From assembly GCA_025084515.1 (NCBI GenBank), contig JAJAGP010000428.1:71135-135134 (forward strand): DNA of 64,000 nucleotides, read 5' to 3'. The translations under genes and the position numbers were made by a program. Shown here in pieces: positions 22,659 to 33,842 of this stretch. Origin of the DNA: Ancistrus triradiatus. Taxonomy: Eukaryota > Chordata > Actinopteri > Siluriformes > Loricariidae. The notes under the pieces were generated by a model. That model had not been told where the DNA came from, made no database searches, and worked only from the letters and a program-made list of their open reading frames with translations. Positions within the stretch are counted from its first letter, which is position 1. Each line of letters opens with the position of its first letter.

Positions 22659-22984
22659 TTTATTGGATTACTCATTGCATGTATACCAGTAACCCCATTA
22701 TAACCCGGTGTTTTCTGATTGCGCATGTGCTCGAGCATTCGCCCACGGTTGCCAGGTCCGCGTATTTCTGAAGATTTGGCCTCTTTTTCCATTGCCTTTA
22801 GCGTTTTTTTCCTCGCTGGATCTGGCAACTCCAGAATTAAACGCACCACAGAATTATAGGCAGCGAAACGTCTATCGAACACTTTGGGGAGTTTCTGAAA
22901 CGCAGTGACTTCCTACTAGGATTTCAATTTTAAATATACTTGTGCAGTGGTAGTAAACGACAGATCTTTGTGCTTAAAATGAAA
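22659..22984. repeat. Unclassified repeat with inverted ends
   Basis: GGTTGCCAGGTCCGCG at 22747 and GGATCTGGCAACTCC at 22819 are inverted relative to each other, suggesting a small MITE or the remnant of one. No coding frame is convincing. Confidence 0.35.
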
Positions 22985-23213
22985 AAGAAAAAAAAACACA
23001 GACAAATGGACCAACAGTGAAGTCCATGTTTTACTGAGCCTACATGCGATGGAGGAGGTACAAAGTGATTTTGAGCCATTAAAGGAAAATTTACATGGCT
23101 AACGTCACTTCAGTGTCACACAGCGTTCCTACTGGCAGTGCAAACGCAAACCAAAAAGGCCCTGGAACGAATGTAGAGCTTGTTGGAGCTCCGCTGGGGG
23201 TAGTTCCACCCTA
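22985..23213 (+). pseudogene. Myb/SANT-like domain remnant, copy 2
   Basis: A frame from about 23000 reads DKWTNSEVHVLLSLHAMEEV and ends at a TAA about 23105. This is the better preserved version of the 20500-20720 block: aromatic W, acidic SEV and a long hydrophobic helix, as in Myb/SANT-like trihelix domains. The following non-coding part is also shared. Roughly 2.5 kb separates the two, on the same strand. Frame end and absence of downstream exons make it a pseudogene fragment. Confidence 0.5.
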
Positions 23214-24453
23214 GAACTGTTTGACTACGATAGCTGACTGTTTGCTTACCGCTCATACATTTCGCTACACTATTCGCTTCATCTGTGAGTGGTCATTATG
23301 TTTAGGCTCATCTGCCTTTATATACTGTATATGAATGAGGCATAATGGTTTATATAAATGCAATGATTCTTTGCCATTTGCTCAGAAAGGCCAGAGATTT
23401 CATTTGTCTGGATGACATTCCATGGACAAGTAGCTGTTAAGAGAGCGATAGTAATGTGAATGGAATATAAATCACAATGGGAATGCACAGCTTTCTTACC
23501 TGAGAACATCTTCTGTGGTTTTCGCACCAGCCCACAACATCGTCACTCTGTGAAGGAGATGGAAAAAAGGGTTTTCATCCTTATTGTGCAGAATTTAATT
23601 TTAGTAGTCACTGACCACAGCATGACCTTTTCTACTCCCATGGCCACCCTTTCACTCTAATATTTTGACAGTATATTAGTTCGTTCTGTCATCGGTGGCT
23701 GAAACGAGAATTGTTTCCAGAGAGGAGAAGTGCACTGAATCAGAAATGTATCAGGCTAGATATAAACACAGAAGTACTACACACCCACACCATGACCTCT
23801 AGAGTACGTCAAAAACCTAACCACACAGACTTATGGAAACTGGCAGTCGGGATTAAATGTGACTAATGAATCTAATCACAGGGAAGAGTGTCTGTGTTAT
23901 GGCTCATGTTGATTTAAGCTCAGACGTCGTGGACAACTCCAAACTGGGCTTATCCACTTACATGAGGGAAAATTGTAATAGCTTTGCTAAAATAACAGAA
24001 AACACAAGCAGTGTCAGGCATAAACAGCCATCTAAAACAAATCACAGAGCGCAGGCACCGCTTCTGCCCCTCTAAACTGGGTTAATTATCTCCCTCTAAA
24101 CACGGCCTCTGGGCAACCAACATTTATCCTCCGCAATGTCGGCTCATGCCACTTATGAACTCCCACGCTGCCTTTGTGAGGTCTTAATAAGCTCTTAAGA
24201 AGAAGACAAAACCCATTATGTTTGAGAGACTGTCCTGAGGTCCAAAACGTGATCTCTAGAGGAATGCTGAGCCTTTACCATCGTCCCAAGAGATTACATC
24301 ACCCCCTTAAACCCTCCTTGAGGATGTTTCCAGATCAACAGCTAGAACTCACACCTTAAAGTAAATATCTGGCCAAAACTGTAGCAGGTTCAAGAGGCAA
24401 ACAGGTGAAACACAAGCATTTTTCCTTATGGTCAATTATGGCTACATATTTCT
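23214..24453. other. No gene recognised
   Basis: Low-copy sequence without exon-like frames. Small frames at 23460-23660 and 23866-24075 have no family resemblance. Confidence 0.35.
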
Positions 24454-24704
24454 AAAGCTGCTTTGAGACAGTGCTCATAAATAAATTTGACCTGACTTCA
24501 CATGGCAGCACTTCTGCTGCCAATCTGCTGCTGCTCAAACAGGAGTATAGAAAAGGAAACACACATTGTTTAAAGATATTTTTACATTATTATTACCATT
24601 AAAATTATTTATAAAGTGTAACATTGTATCTTGAAGATTTTACACCTATTGAATTATCATGCCTGCTGCCTCGCTTTCAACATTCTGGATTATACACCTG
24701 TAAC

Positions 24705-25372
24705 TTAGGAGCACCACTGGTTTGGTCATGTAACAACCCCAGACCCAGACCCCACCAAGAAGAGTACTGAAACTCAGGCATCCCACCCCTGCCCACAACG
24801 ATGTAGTCCAGTGAAATATGCACAAGGACTGGAAACTGTACAGAGCCCAACAACTCAACTTTGCAACATGTGCCAGTAACCCACCTACACAAAACAACAG
24901 TGCCAGAAGCCAACCGCTGCACTTTTTTGTGAGCCCACAACAACATGGACTCAAAAACAGTGCCAGTGAATGGAAACAACCTCATAACCAACAGACCCCT
25001 CTTGACTGAGGTGGAGATTGAACCAGGCAGTAGAGAATTGGTTCGTAATGCTGAGCTGATCTGGGTAAATTCCCACCTCCGGAGAACAGAAATTGTCAGT
25101 TACAGAGTTATGTCTCGGTTCATTGGCACCGTTTAGTCCTGTTCTCTCTTGGAAGACGCCACATGAAGTACAGATGTGGGATCCTGGCACATGAGGGTTA
25201 CTGGCACCTTTGAACGTTCGTGTTGTTGCTCTCTGTCCGGTCTCGTTGTGGATCTAATAGAATACCTTGTAATCGCCAGTGGCAGGTTCCGGATTTGTCA
25301 GTGCTCTTCGGGGTGGGTGTTGGATTTATGGTTGTCATGTGAGGAGACCAGTGGTGCTCCCACATTACACCA
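24705..25372. mobile_element. Foldback element FB-X, copy 1
   Basis: Left end GGAGCACCACTGGTTTGGTC and right end GAGACCAGTGGTGCTCC are inverted. Inner segments also pair (CCCCAGACCCAGACCC against GGGGTGGGTGTTGG; AAGAAGAGTACTGAAAC against GTCAGTGCTCTTC). The middle resembles 42540-43020, so both belong to one family although their outer arms differ. Overlapping frames up to 100 aa exist on both strands, as expected for an inverted repeat, and are not genes. I cannot assign a superfamily. Confidence 0.65.
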
Positions 25373-25644
25373 GACCTTGTGCTGCCGGTGATCCCTACAG
25401 CCAGCATATTCATTCACCTCATCTGTCCTGCATTTCCTTAATCACATCCTCTGCTATTTAAACCATTTCAGAGCACTTTCAGACCATGTTTATGTGCTCA
25501 CTTCAAGACTTTGTTGTCTAAGCTCTGTTTGTTCACTATCTAGGTTCGCAGTCTGATGCTGAGCTATTTCTGTCTTTTCGAAAGCCAAAACTTTTCAGTG
25601 GCCAAACTTTCTGTGCATCTCCACTACTTATGTCTCTTTGCATT

Positions 25645-25738
25645 AGAGATGTGCAAAATTGAACAAAAATGACATCTCAATATTTTCCATGAGTTTATCG
25701 ATAACAATGATTAGATTATACTTGGGAATTGTACATCG
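25645..25738 (+). mobile_element. Left part of hAT-like repeat (same family as 380-790)
   Basis: TTAGAGATGTGCAAAATTG ... TGACATCTCAATATTTTCC aligns by eye with 380-450. It is separated from its right part (26528 on) by the hAT-A copy. Confidence 0.55.
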
Positions 25739-25746
25739 GTCTAAAG

Positions 25747-26527
25747 TACAGATGCACCGATTGATCGGCTGTGTGACCAGAATCAGGTGGTTTTCAGCAT
25801 GACTGGCCATAACCGGTGATCAGCTGATCAGTCTCATAACCGATTCTGTGCTGGACACATTTACACTTGCACATCACACGACGGCAACAGTATTTTATGT
25901 AACCACGGCTGATGCATGTTGATGATAAGGAAGAATTAGATTTTGGTTGTGTTTTGAGTGCTACTTAGTCAACTAAATAGTCTCCATAAGCAGCACAGGA
26001 CTAATGACTAATGAGGGAGCAGGTATACTAATGAGGGGGTGGTGGTCTATGTCAGACACAGCCATGTCTTCAACATGGAAGCTCTTCACAGCGTGCTGTT
26101 TGGATTACATACGTGGCGAAAATAAGCCGTGAAGGAACAATTCCGAAAAGTTTAAGACATTTAAATCGACCTCACCCCACTGAATATACGGAATAAGAGA
26201 TGAAAGCCCTCATTAGTCCCTCATTAGTCATTAACGGTCTATGGTAGCCTAGCGGTAAAGATAGTATCAATTGTAAGTCGCTCTGGATAAGGGAGTCTGC
26301 TAAATTACATAAATGTAAAGCTAAAGCTAGTGAAAGCACAGAGTCAGGCACAAGCCAGCAGCCCCTGTTATTTTTCTTTAGCATTTAAGACGATTACATT
26401 AAAAGTAAAGTTAAACAAAAATGTTTCTGTCATTTATAATTCTTAAACAGAAAGTAAATCGGAATTGGCTGGTCATATGTTAAAAAAATCGGAATCGGCC
26501 AAGAAATTTGCAATCGGTTCATCTCTA
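25747..26527. mobile_element. hAT-A copy with nested SINE
   Basis: Begins TACAGATGCACCGATTGATC and ends TTTGCAATCGGTTCATCTCTA. Flanks GTCTAAAG (25739-25746) and GTCTAAAA (26528-26535) match at 7 of 8 positions. The interior matches 17515-18040 (AGATTTTGGTTGTGTTTTGA, TACTTAGTCAACTAAATAGT) but is longer, including a SINE-A fragment at 26238-26320. No transposase. Confidence 0.8.
26238..26320 (+). repeat. SINE-A with internal deletion
   Basis: Head TATGGTAGCCTAGCGGTAAAG joins directly to the tail ATTGTAAGTCGCTCTGGATA, omitting the B box and middle. It lies inside hAT-A. Confidence 0.75.
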
Positions 26528-26800
26528 GTCTAAAATATTCAAAAATTGTTCAAACCATCTCTCACTCAACCGCCTGAATTGACACCGCATTTTTTTCAGT
26601 CTAACTGGTGACAGAATTTGTTGTCTTGCCATCTGTTGCTTCTCTTTTTGTAAGGTTTTATTTTAGCAGAATCATTCAGCTAAAGCTTACTGAGTGTGTT
26701 TTTGTGCTGCTACCTTGGCTGATTTAAGCCTGTTGTGGACAGCTGACCCCCAAAGTTTGTCTTAATATTCATCATTTGCGCGGTGCTTTGTTTGCAGATG
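26528..26800 (+). mobile_element. Right part of hAT-like repeat
   Basis: ACCGCCTGAATTGACACCGC, TTGTCTTGCCATCTGTTGCT and GTGGACAGCTGACCCCCAAA correspond in order to 480-650. Sequence to about 27200 (AACATATCGCCACTTTG) may also belong to it. Confidence 0.55.
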
Positions 26801-28990
26801 GTGAAGTAAGTTAGTGGTCGAGCTGTCTTTTAATGGCAAATGACTTTCAACAGAGTTTGTAGATTGACATATTTTGATCAACATTCTTCTTTTCAAAGCC
26901 AAACCACTGTAGACTGTGAGGACGGTGGTATCTGTATTTTGTCTCCTAGCGCAGTTTGTTCACTAATTTTTTACTTCAGTCTTGCACTTTTAGTCAGAAG
27001 ACAAGCTTGTTTTGTGGCACTAGCACACTGCATGCACTGAGTGCACATGAGCAGTATCGTCTATCTTACCTGGCAATATGACGCAGCAAATGTGAACTCC
27101 TAAGGTGTGTTTTTGACTGTTTTTTGCACATTGAGTGACACACCTGACAATATCATCTCAGACATTGTTAAAGCAATATATATAACATATCGCCACTTTG
27201 TATACCATAATTCTAAGACTTACATATCCATCCATTTTACTCCTACGTTTTGTTTTGTGTTTATTTTAAGACCACATTAAGATTGTATGGACATTTTACA
27301 CACATGGTACACAGTACCAAACAGCAGAGTCACTCCATGGCCTGCAGGTCCCATGGTGGCAGCTACAAATGCTAGAACCAGCACATGGCGTTAAGAATCA
27401 CACAAGCTTTTGCGCTGTTTGATGTCAGCCAATTTAAGGGCTTAATTCTCACCACTTGTAAACTGGTACCATTTGTGGGAATTGATTTTCAGCCATTCCT
27501 CTTGCAAATGCAACAAACAGTCAGCGGACTAGGAGGGAAGTCATCAGAGAGATAGCATCTACACACAAGATGGCAAAAGAGAAAGAGAGAAAGAGGCCGC
27601 CAGATAGGCTCTGTAGGGCTGCGTCACTCGGCCTGGCGGCCACCTCTTTGTTCTCAGCCCCTACACCACATGTGCAGCTGTTTCAGCTCCAAGCACAAAA
27701 GGACAAAAAAAATAATACCACAAAGACACACGCACCAACATATCTAAACACACTTTATGACATCTGACAGCAAAAATGTCGCGTGAAATTGCCGCAGGGT
27801 TTAACCCCTCAGGCCCTGGAGCTCTCTGTCCATACATTTAGCATTCACCTTTAGCTTCCTAATTCTGCCATTGTGCTGATCATTGAGTAGCCTTGTTTGA
27901 TTGTAATGGTTTTTGGCTGAGGTTTTCTCATCCCAAATACCAAACAGAACTGACTCTTGATCTTCCCTTGATGGCGCATCATGTTAAAAAGGAACCACAT
28001 TCTAGCAGCCTTACTTGACTGCTCTAACAGGGAGAGCCCTGAGTGATCATGGCAGCTGAACGTTTGTACCCTTTTATGTGGATAGGAAGAGTTTATTTGG
28101 AAATGAGAGAGGAGACCGAGAGAGACCGAGCTAGGAAGTTCTGCTTTATGCATGAAAAGTCAGCTGACAGATGTAATGACCCTACTACATTTCAAATCAA
28201 AAGTGGCATGCAACTGCAAGCCATGCAGTCACAACATATGCCAGTCGGCAAATAGCTTTCTGATAAAGACCAAAGAGAAACGGGCAAATATGACATAGCA
28301 ACACACATAATACAAAGCACTTTTATTTATTTAAGACAAGGTTTTCAAAACGACTCCACAAATGCAGTTAGACATCGCTAATAAGGTTTAAACCATGGCG
28401 CATTAAACTAGCTAATAAATAAAAGGCACCACCGCATTAGAAGGAATTTGTTCAAAGAAAGTATGTTCAGAATGACAACGAAAGCTATTTCTAAAGGATT
28501 CGTCATGCTACGCGTTTGCTTTTGTTCAGACGGAGAAATGGTGACTTCAAACTTGTATTCAACATATTATATATTTATAATTCCAAGTGAGCAGTTTTTA
28601 ATATGTAATTATAACTGCTCTAGGGGTGAATGTACACATTTATTTGGAATTGGTGATATGGCCTCCTTCTCAGTTAACGTAATTTTATATCACAATATAG
28701 TAATTTTAGAAGGAAACGTCTAAAATGGAAGAAAACAATCATTCAATCAACGTCTGTATGCTTTAACGACAGAGGTCTTAAAAACTACAACAAGATAGAA
28801 TAAGAAATAAAAGTTTGTCTTAACTCCGGATGATGAGGCCAGAAACAGCTGGTCAAACTGAAAAAGGTTTAGCATGTATATTTACATAAATATGATTTAT
28901 GTCACACTTTGATGTTTTGTTTACATATTTTATTTCATTTATTTTCATGAATATTAATTTATTTTGCTTTAATTATGTGCAAATGTAGGA
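26801..28990. other. No gene recognised
   Basis: No exon or repeat is recognised beyond the possible hAT tail to 27200. A purine-rich frame at 27570-27767 and frames at 27851-28255 show no conserved domain. Confidence 0.35.
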
Positions 28991-28994
28991 ACTA

Positions 28995-29614
28995 CAGTGG
29001 GGCAAAAAAGTATTTAGTCAGCCACTGATTGTGCAGGTTCTCCTACTTAGAAAGATGAGAGAGGTCTGTAATTTTCATCATAGGTACACTTCAACTATCA
29101 GAGACAAAATCTGAAAAAAAAATCCAGGAAATCACATTGTAGGATTTTTAAAGAATTTAATTGTAAATCATGGTGGAAAATAAGTATTTGGTCACCCAAA
29201 ACAAGCAAGATTTCTGGCTCTCACAGACCTGTATCTTCATCTTTAGGAAGATCTTTTGTCCTCCACTCGTTACCTGTATTAATGGCACCTGTTTGACCTC
29301 GTAATCTGTCCAGCTACAGTGTGTGCAAAGCTTTTGAAGACTTACAAGAAATGTTTGACCTCTGTCATTGCCAACAAAGGTTATGTTGCAAAGTATTGAA
29401 GTGAACTTTTGTTATTGACCAAATACTTATTTCCTTCCATAATTTACAATTAAATTCTTTAAAAATCCTACAATGTGATTTCCTGGATTTTCTTTCTCAT
29501 TTTGTCTCTCATAGCTGAAGTGTACCTATGATGAAAATTACAGACCTCTTTCATCTTTCTAAGTAGGAGAACTTGCACAGTCAGTGGCTGACTAAATACT
29601 TTTTGTCCCAATTG
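28995..29614 (+). mobile_element. Internally deleted Tc1-A copy (MITE-like)
   Basis: TA-flanked (28993-28994 and 29615-29616) with both termini intact. The left ~310 bases join at about 29311 to the last 30 codons of the transposase (CAGCTACAGTGTGTGC ... AACAAAGGTTATG), then the right terminus. Length is 620 bp. It cannot encode a transposase but keeps the ends it needs for trans mobilisation. Confidence 0.9.
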
Positions 29615-30002
29615 TACATGCCAGTCTGTTGTACACAGACTTGCAATTTTCTCTGCAAGAAGAGACATGAAATGGAAAAGTTTGTACTCTGCTTAAATGT
29701 TTAAAGTGTTTAAAGGTTATATTGCATTGCCTGTTCTGGAAATTAGTGTTTCCTCAAGTGGACTCTTTCCTTCTTGGCTGTGTGCTGCCAACGAGGTTGA
29801 ACCACTCCTTTTCAACTATGTAAATCAGGGCCATGTTGCTAGAAATATAAGTGGTAAGTGGTATAAGTGGAATAATATAATATTAGTATAAATATATAAT
29901 GGTATTTATGGCCTTCCATCACCTACAAGTCTTGTCATACAAAGTCGCTTTAGCACTGGATTCAGTGGAATTTGACAGAATGTGAGGTGACTTTGTTTTT
30001 TA

Positions 30003-30528
30003 TGGATTGGGCAATATGGTAAAAATATGATATCACAATATTTAAAGACATATTCACGATATGTGATATTTATCTTGATACATGTAATCGCAGGCAAAAT
30101 GCCCAAGTAGTGGCAGGCTCTTAAAAACTACTAATCAGATATTATCCCATACTTGGTAAAGTGATTTTTATTCAAAATGTGCTGCACTTCATCCAATTAA
30201 ACCGGACTAATTACATTTACTTTTATTTCTTTTAGCAGACGCCCTTATCCAGAGCGATTTACCATTGATACAGTCTTACAATCCAAGCAACTGTGGGCCT
30301 TGCTCAAGGACAGAGGTAGGTTTGAACCATGGACTTTCTGATCCATAGTCCAGTACCTTACCCTCCAGACCACCACAGTCCCACACTCTTTAAAACGAAA
30401 CATGCAACTAGTCAGTGTTCTTTATGCACTGGCAACATCCTCGATGTTCTCAGAAAAGCATAACTTCTATCATGACAACAAAATTTATCATGATACAACA
30501 AAATATTGTCATACTGCCCATCCCTAAG
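30003..30528. mobile_element. hAT-like MITE split by a SINE
   Basis: Left GGATTGGGCAATATGG and right CATACTGCCCATCCCTA are inverted ends. Both arms contain related AT-rich segments (TGATATCACAATATT; TTTATCATGATACAAC). The SINE-A copy at 30211-30381 interrupts it. Confidence 0.6.
30211..30381 (-). repeat. SINE-A, minus strand
   Basis: Reverse complement of the reference: TTAGCAGACGCCCTTATCC, AGAGCGATTTACCATTGAT, GCCTTGCTCAAGGAC and the head complement CCAGACCACCACAGTCCC. The B box complement is GGTTTGAACC. Confidence 0.85.
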
Positions 30529-32720
30529 CCAAATCTCTACTTAAAATTTATGTTCAGTGTTTTCTTATAGTATGAACATAAGCAGTGACCTTGTGGAGCT
30601 CTATCTTTTTTCACCTCCTTCAGCATTGTATGGTGTGGTCTACAGAGAGTAGCAAGAGGACTGAATCGCCTCTATTTGTCAACAGCCCAGCTCTTTAGAA
30701 ATACTTCTCTTGCTTTTCCCTGATTCATGCATTTGTACTCATGCATTCTTGAAAAATGAAGATGCAAATTGCATGTGCCTTTTACAAGACATGGAACCTC
30801 TTCAACTTCTTGGAACACCTGACTTGTAAGAACGTCATTACCCCAGTGGATCATATTGTGTTTCACCCTAGACTCTTGAATGATTTATTATTTTTTTCAA
30901 TAAAGCAATGAGAGATTGTGTTTATTATTAGGATTTGGATGAGGGTCAGACCACATTTTATGAGTAAAAAAGGCAGAAATTCAGGTAATCCCACAGGGTA
31001 CACAATCTTTTTTCTACAACTACATACAGCTAGAGATAAGACTAGTCTAATGTCAGCCAGACGCACATAACATTTAAAGTTTCACACAACAGAAGAAAAC
31101 AAGCGTGTCCCTTGAGGTGCTTCGCTCCATAACGAATCTTGGCCTCTATTCACCATAAACTAAAACAAAACGTATTTAGATCGGTTCACAACGCATCCCA
31201 ACTTCAAGTCAAACTTCCAGTGCCACAATTACACAGTTTTGTCTTTGGCCCAGGTCACAATAGCGTTTCATGCCTCCCTGAATCAGCGTTGTTATAATGC
31301 AGCAAGCGAAGGCACAAGACCTGACGACATTTCCCCGAACAAGAATTACGAGACCTTTTTAAATAATTTTCCTTGGCTTTTCTGGTTACAATGTTGTTAG
31401 AACACAGCAAGGGGTAAAGAGAAACAGGGTCTCAGAGCACCCTTTCTGGTCCCCTTCTTCCTGTAAACAAAGTATTTCAACACAGCAGATTTTTTTATGA
31501 CCTCTGTGACTAACTCCATGTATATTTTAACACAACTTAATAAATGCTAAATTACTTATGTTCTAAACATAAAACCCTTGTGTATATTGTGCAGAAAACA
31601 AAGTAATTAGGCATTTCCGTCAGAGCATTAAGCCACGGAAAGACCACATCAGACAAGACATCAGACAAAGACAAAATTACTTTTCGAGGAATCCGAGAGT
31701 TGCTTTTCTGACCATTGGAAACTTTGAAAAGCATGAGTAACTTTAATGTATGTACTTATAGTTAAAGTATGACATGCCTTGTTCAGGAACTCAAATCTGA
31801 GATGTTAACGTATGCAGGAAGAATAAGTGCGATAACTTCTTGCTTGGTAAAAACTAGGGATAAAGCTGAACATTTATGTTCTTCCACATAATGATCATTC
31901 ATTACAATGTGCAAACAAACTTTTATTGTAGTTCACCAAATACTTTTTTCATAGTGGCGAATCACTGATCTTCACAGAATAATTATTCATTCACCATGGA
32001 TGAATAATTTTGAAGCATGCAAATAGCTGTACTGACCATCATACAGTTGGAACAAATTAAACTCAGTGGCATAGTCCAGTCACTGGTTGTTTAGAATTAT
32101 TTTATTAAGATTTTTTACTACCGTTTTGTATATTAGGGTGACAATACTATTTGTAATGGCGTTAACTACAAGTTCGCTGCTGGTGCTGTGAAGGGCACAC
32201 AGCTATGGAAGGCATCTGAAATGGTCCCGCATTATAGGCTTTGCTCATTACTGTGTGACAGCAGATTCCGTCACATAAACTCACTAACACATACTGTTGT
32301 ATGGCACACAAGATATCAGCTAGCACATTCTGCTTCTTAAAAAAGTACCTAGTAGACATGATGACAATAAAAAGTTATTGAATTATTACAAAGTATTAAA
32401 CGCATTCTGACCAAGTTTATATACTCTTGGCTCTGCAGTGCTATTTTCATGTAAAACGATTTATTTAGGGTCAAATTGGAGCAGGCAAAAAATGCCCTGC
32501 TGCCCTGATGACAGCCCTATTGTGTATACAGATTTCTAATGATGAATTTAATCATGTTCTACACATTACGTAATGTTGAAACCTACAGGCAGACCTTCAG
32601 ACGTATTTAAGAGCCTGGGACTTCCTGGTCCCATGTTTTATTGATATTTAAAATAAAATGAACACAAACAATTATACAAACTTTTCGGGGAACAAAAGTA
32701 ATAGATCCACAAGTATAGGC
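30529..32720. other. No gene recognised
   Basis: Apparently low-copy, AT-rich. Frames on the minus strand at 30672-31066 and 31552-31734 are unsupported. Confidence 0.35.
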
Positions 32721-32724
32721 ACAA

Positions 32725-32893
32725 GCGGTTAGCGGTCACCTCACAGCTCCACAGAAACTCGGTTCGACTCCTGCTTCAGTCTCTGCCCAAGTTAAGTTTG
32801 CATGGTCTCCCCATGTCCACATGGGTTTTCACCAGGTTTCTTCTCACAATCCAAAAACAAGCATTAGGCCATTGGTGTCTCTAAAGTGTCCCA

Positions 32894-32951
<58 letters not shown>

Positions 32952-33015
32952 CATGCGATGGATTGGTGACATGTCTAGGATTGGTTCCCTCCTGATTTCC
33001 ATCGAGAAAATCAAC
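32725..33015 (+). repeat. SINE-B carrying an expanded (TG)n
   Basis: Head CGGTTAGCGGTCACCTCACA, B-box-like GGTTCGACTCC, then AAGTTTGCATGGTCTCCCCA and the 3' core GCGATGGATTGGTGACATGT. A (TG)n tract at about 32896-32950 sits where reference copies carry a short TGTG-rich segment. Confidence 0.8.
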
Positions 33016-33042
33016 AACACATGAAAAAAGACCATGAAATAA

Positions 33043-33842
33043 GTGGTACCACGGTTCTCTTCATTAATTCATTCCAGAAGGTTTGTCGAGAACCAAATAT
33101 GATGAGCACCAAGCTAATTTTTCTCATAAGGAATAATGTAAATTGAATGAATCTGTTCCAGTCCCTCAGAAAATCCATTCTGTACAAAGCATTATATGCA
33201 TTAATGGAGTTGTATTATACAGGTGCTCCCTGATTTACGATAGAGATACCTTCCAACAAATCCATCAGGAGATAAAAATATCATGAACCAGAGTTTAATA
33301 TAGTCTATACAGTACGATAGCAGAGCCATTAACACTTACATTAACCTACAGTTGGCCAAAATCATTAACACAAAGCTTATTGTATAATAAAGTATTCAAA
33401 AATCTCATGTAATTTTGTGAGTAATGGATTGAAAGTGAAAAGTAAAAGCAAAACACACTCAGTGTGCTAGCATAGCTGCTTATGCTAACTGCTAAGCCTG
33501 AAAGCCAGTTTTCCTTTTGGTTGGCTGTGATTACTAACCATTTTAGGACGCATGAGGACTTATTTGCACTAAGAATATGGTACTGTAGATGTAAAAAAAT
33601 GAAATAAAACTACTGAGCAAGGGTTATTGTGAATCGGAATCACTGAATCACCGTGTACTGAATCGTGAATCATGAATCAAGTTTCGGCTGAAATTAGTCA
33701 CGTGGCTCGTTTCAGCCAAGTTTAAACAAGTGCACCAAGTACAATGCAAATGACAAGAGCCAAAACAAATTTTTCTACACAAAATGCGTCGAGAACCAAA
33801 TTAGACGATTTCCGAGGTGGTCGAGAACCGAGGTACCACTGT
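33043..33842. mobile_element. DNA transposon with inverted GGTACC ends, nested
   Basis: Left end GTGGTACCACGGTTCTC and right end TCGAGAACCGAGGTACCACT are inverted. Such ends are common in TA-inserting fish MITEs. It encloses at about 33228-33450 a second repeat starting ACAGGTGCTCCCTGATTTAC, the family also found at 5317-5560. No transposase is seen. Confidence 0.6.

Noticed and set aside
24646..25461. Cluster of 60-100 codon frames on both strands
   Set aside because: All fall in foldback element FB-X or its flanks and mirror one another.
27570..27767. Short ORF starting MAKEKERKRPPD
   Set aside because: Looks protein-like at first because of charged residues, but comes from a GA-rich tract and stops within 66 codons. 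No homologue recognised.
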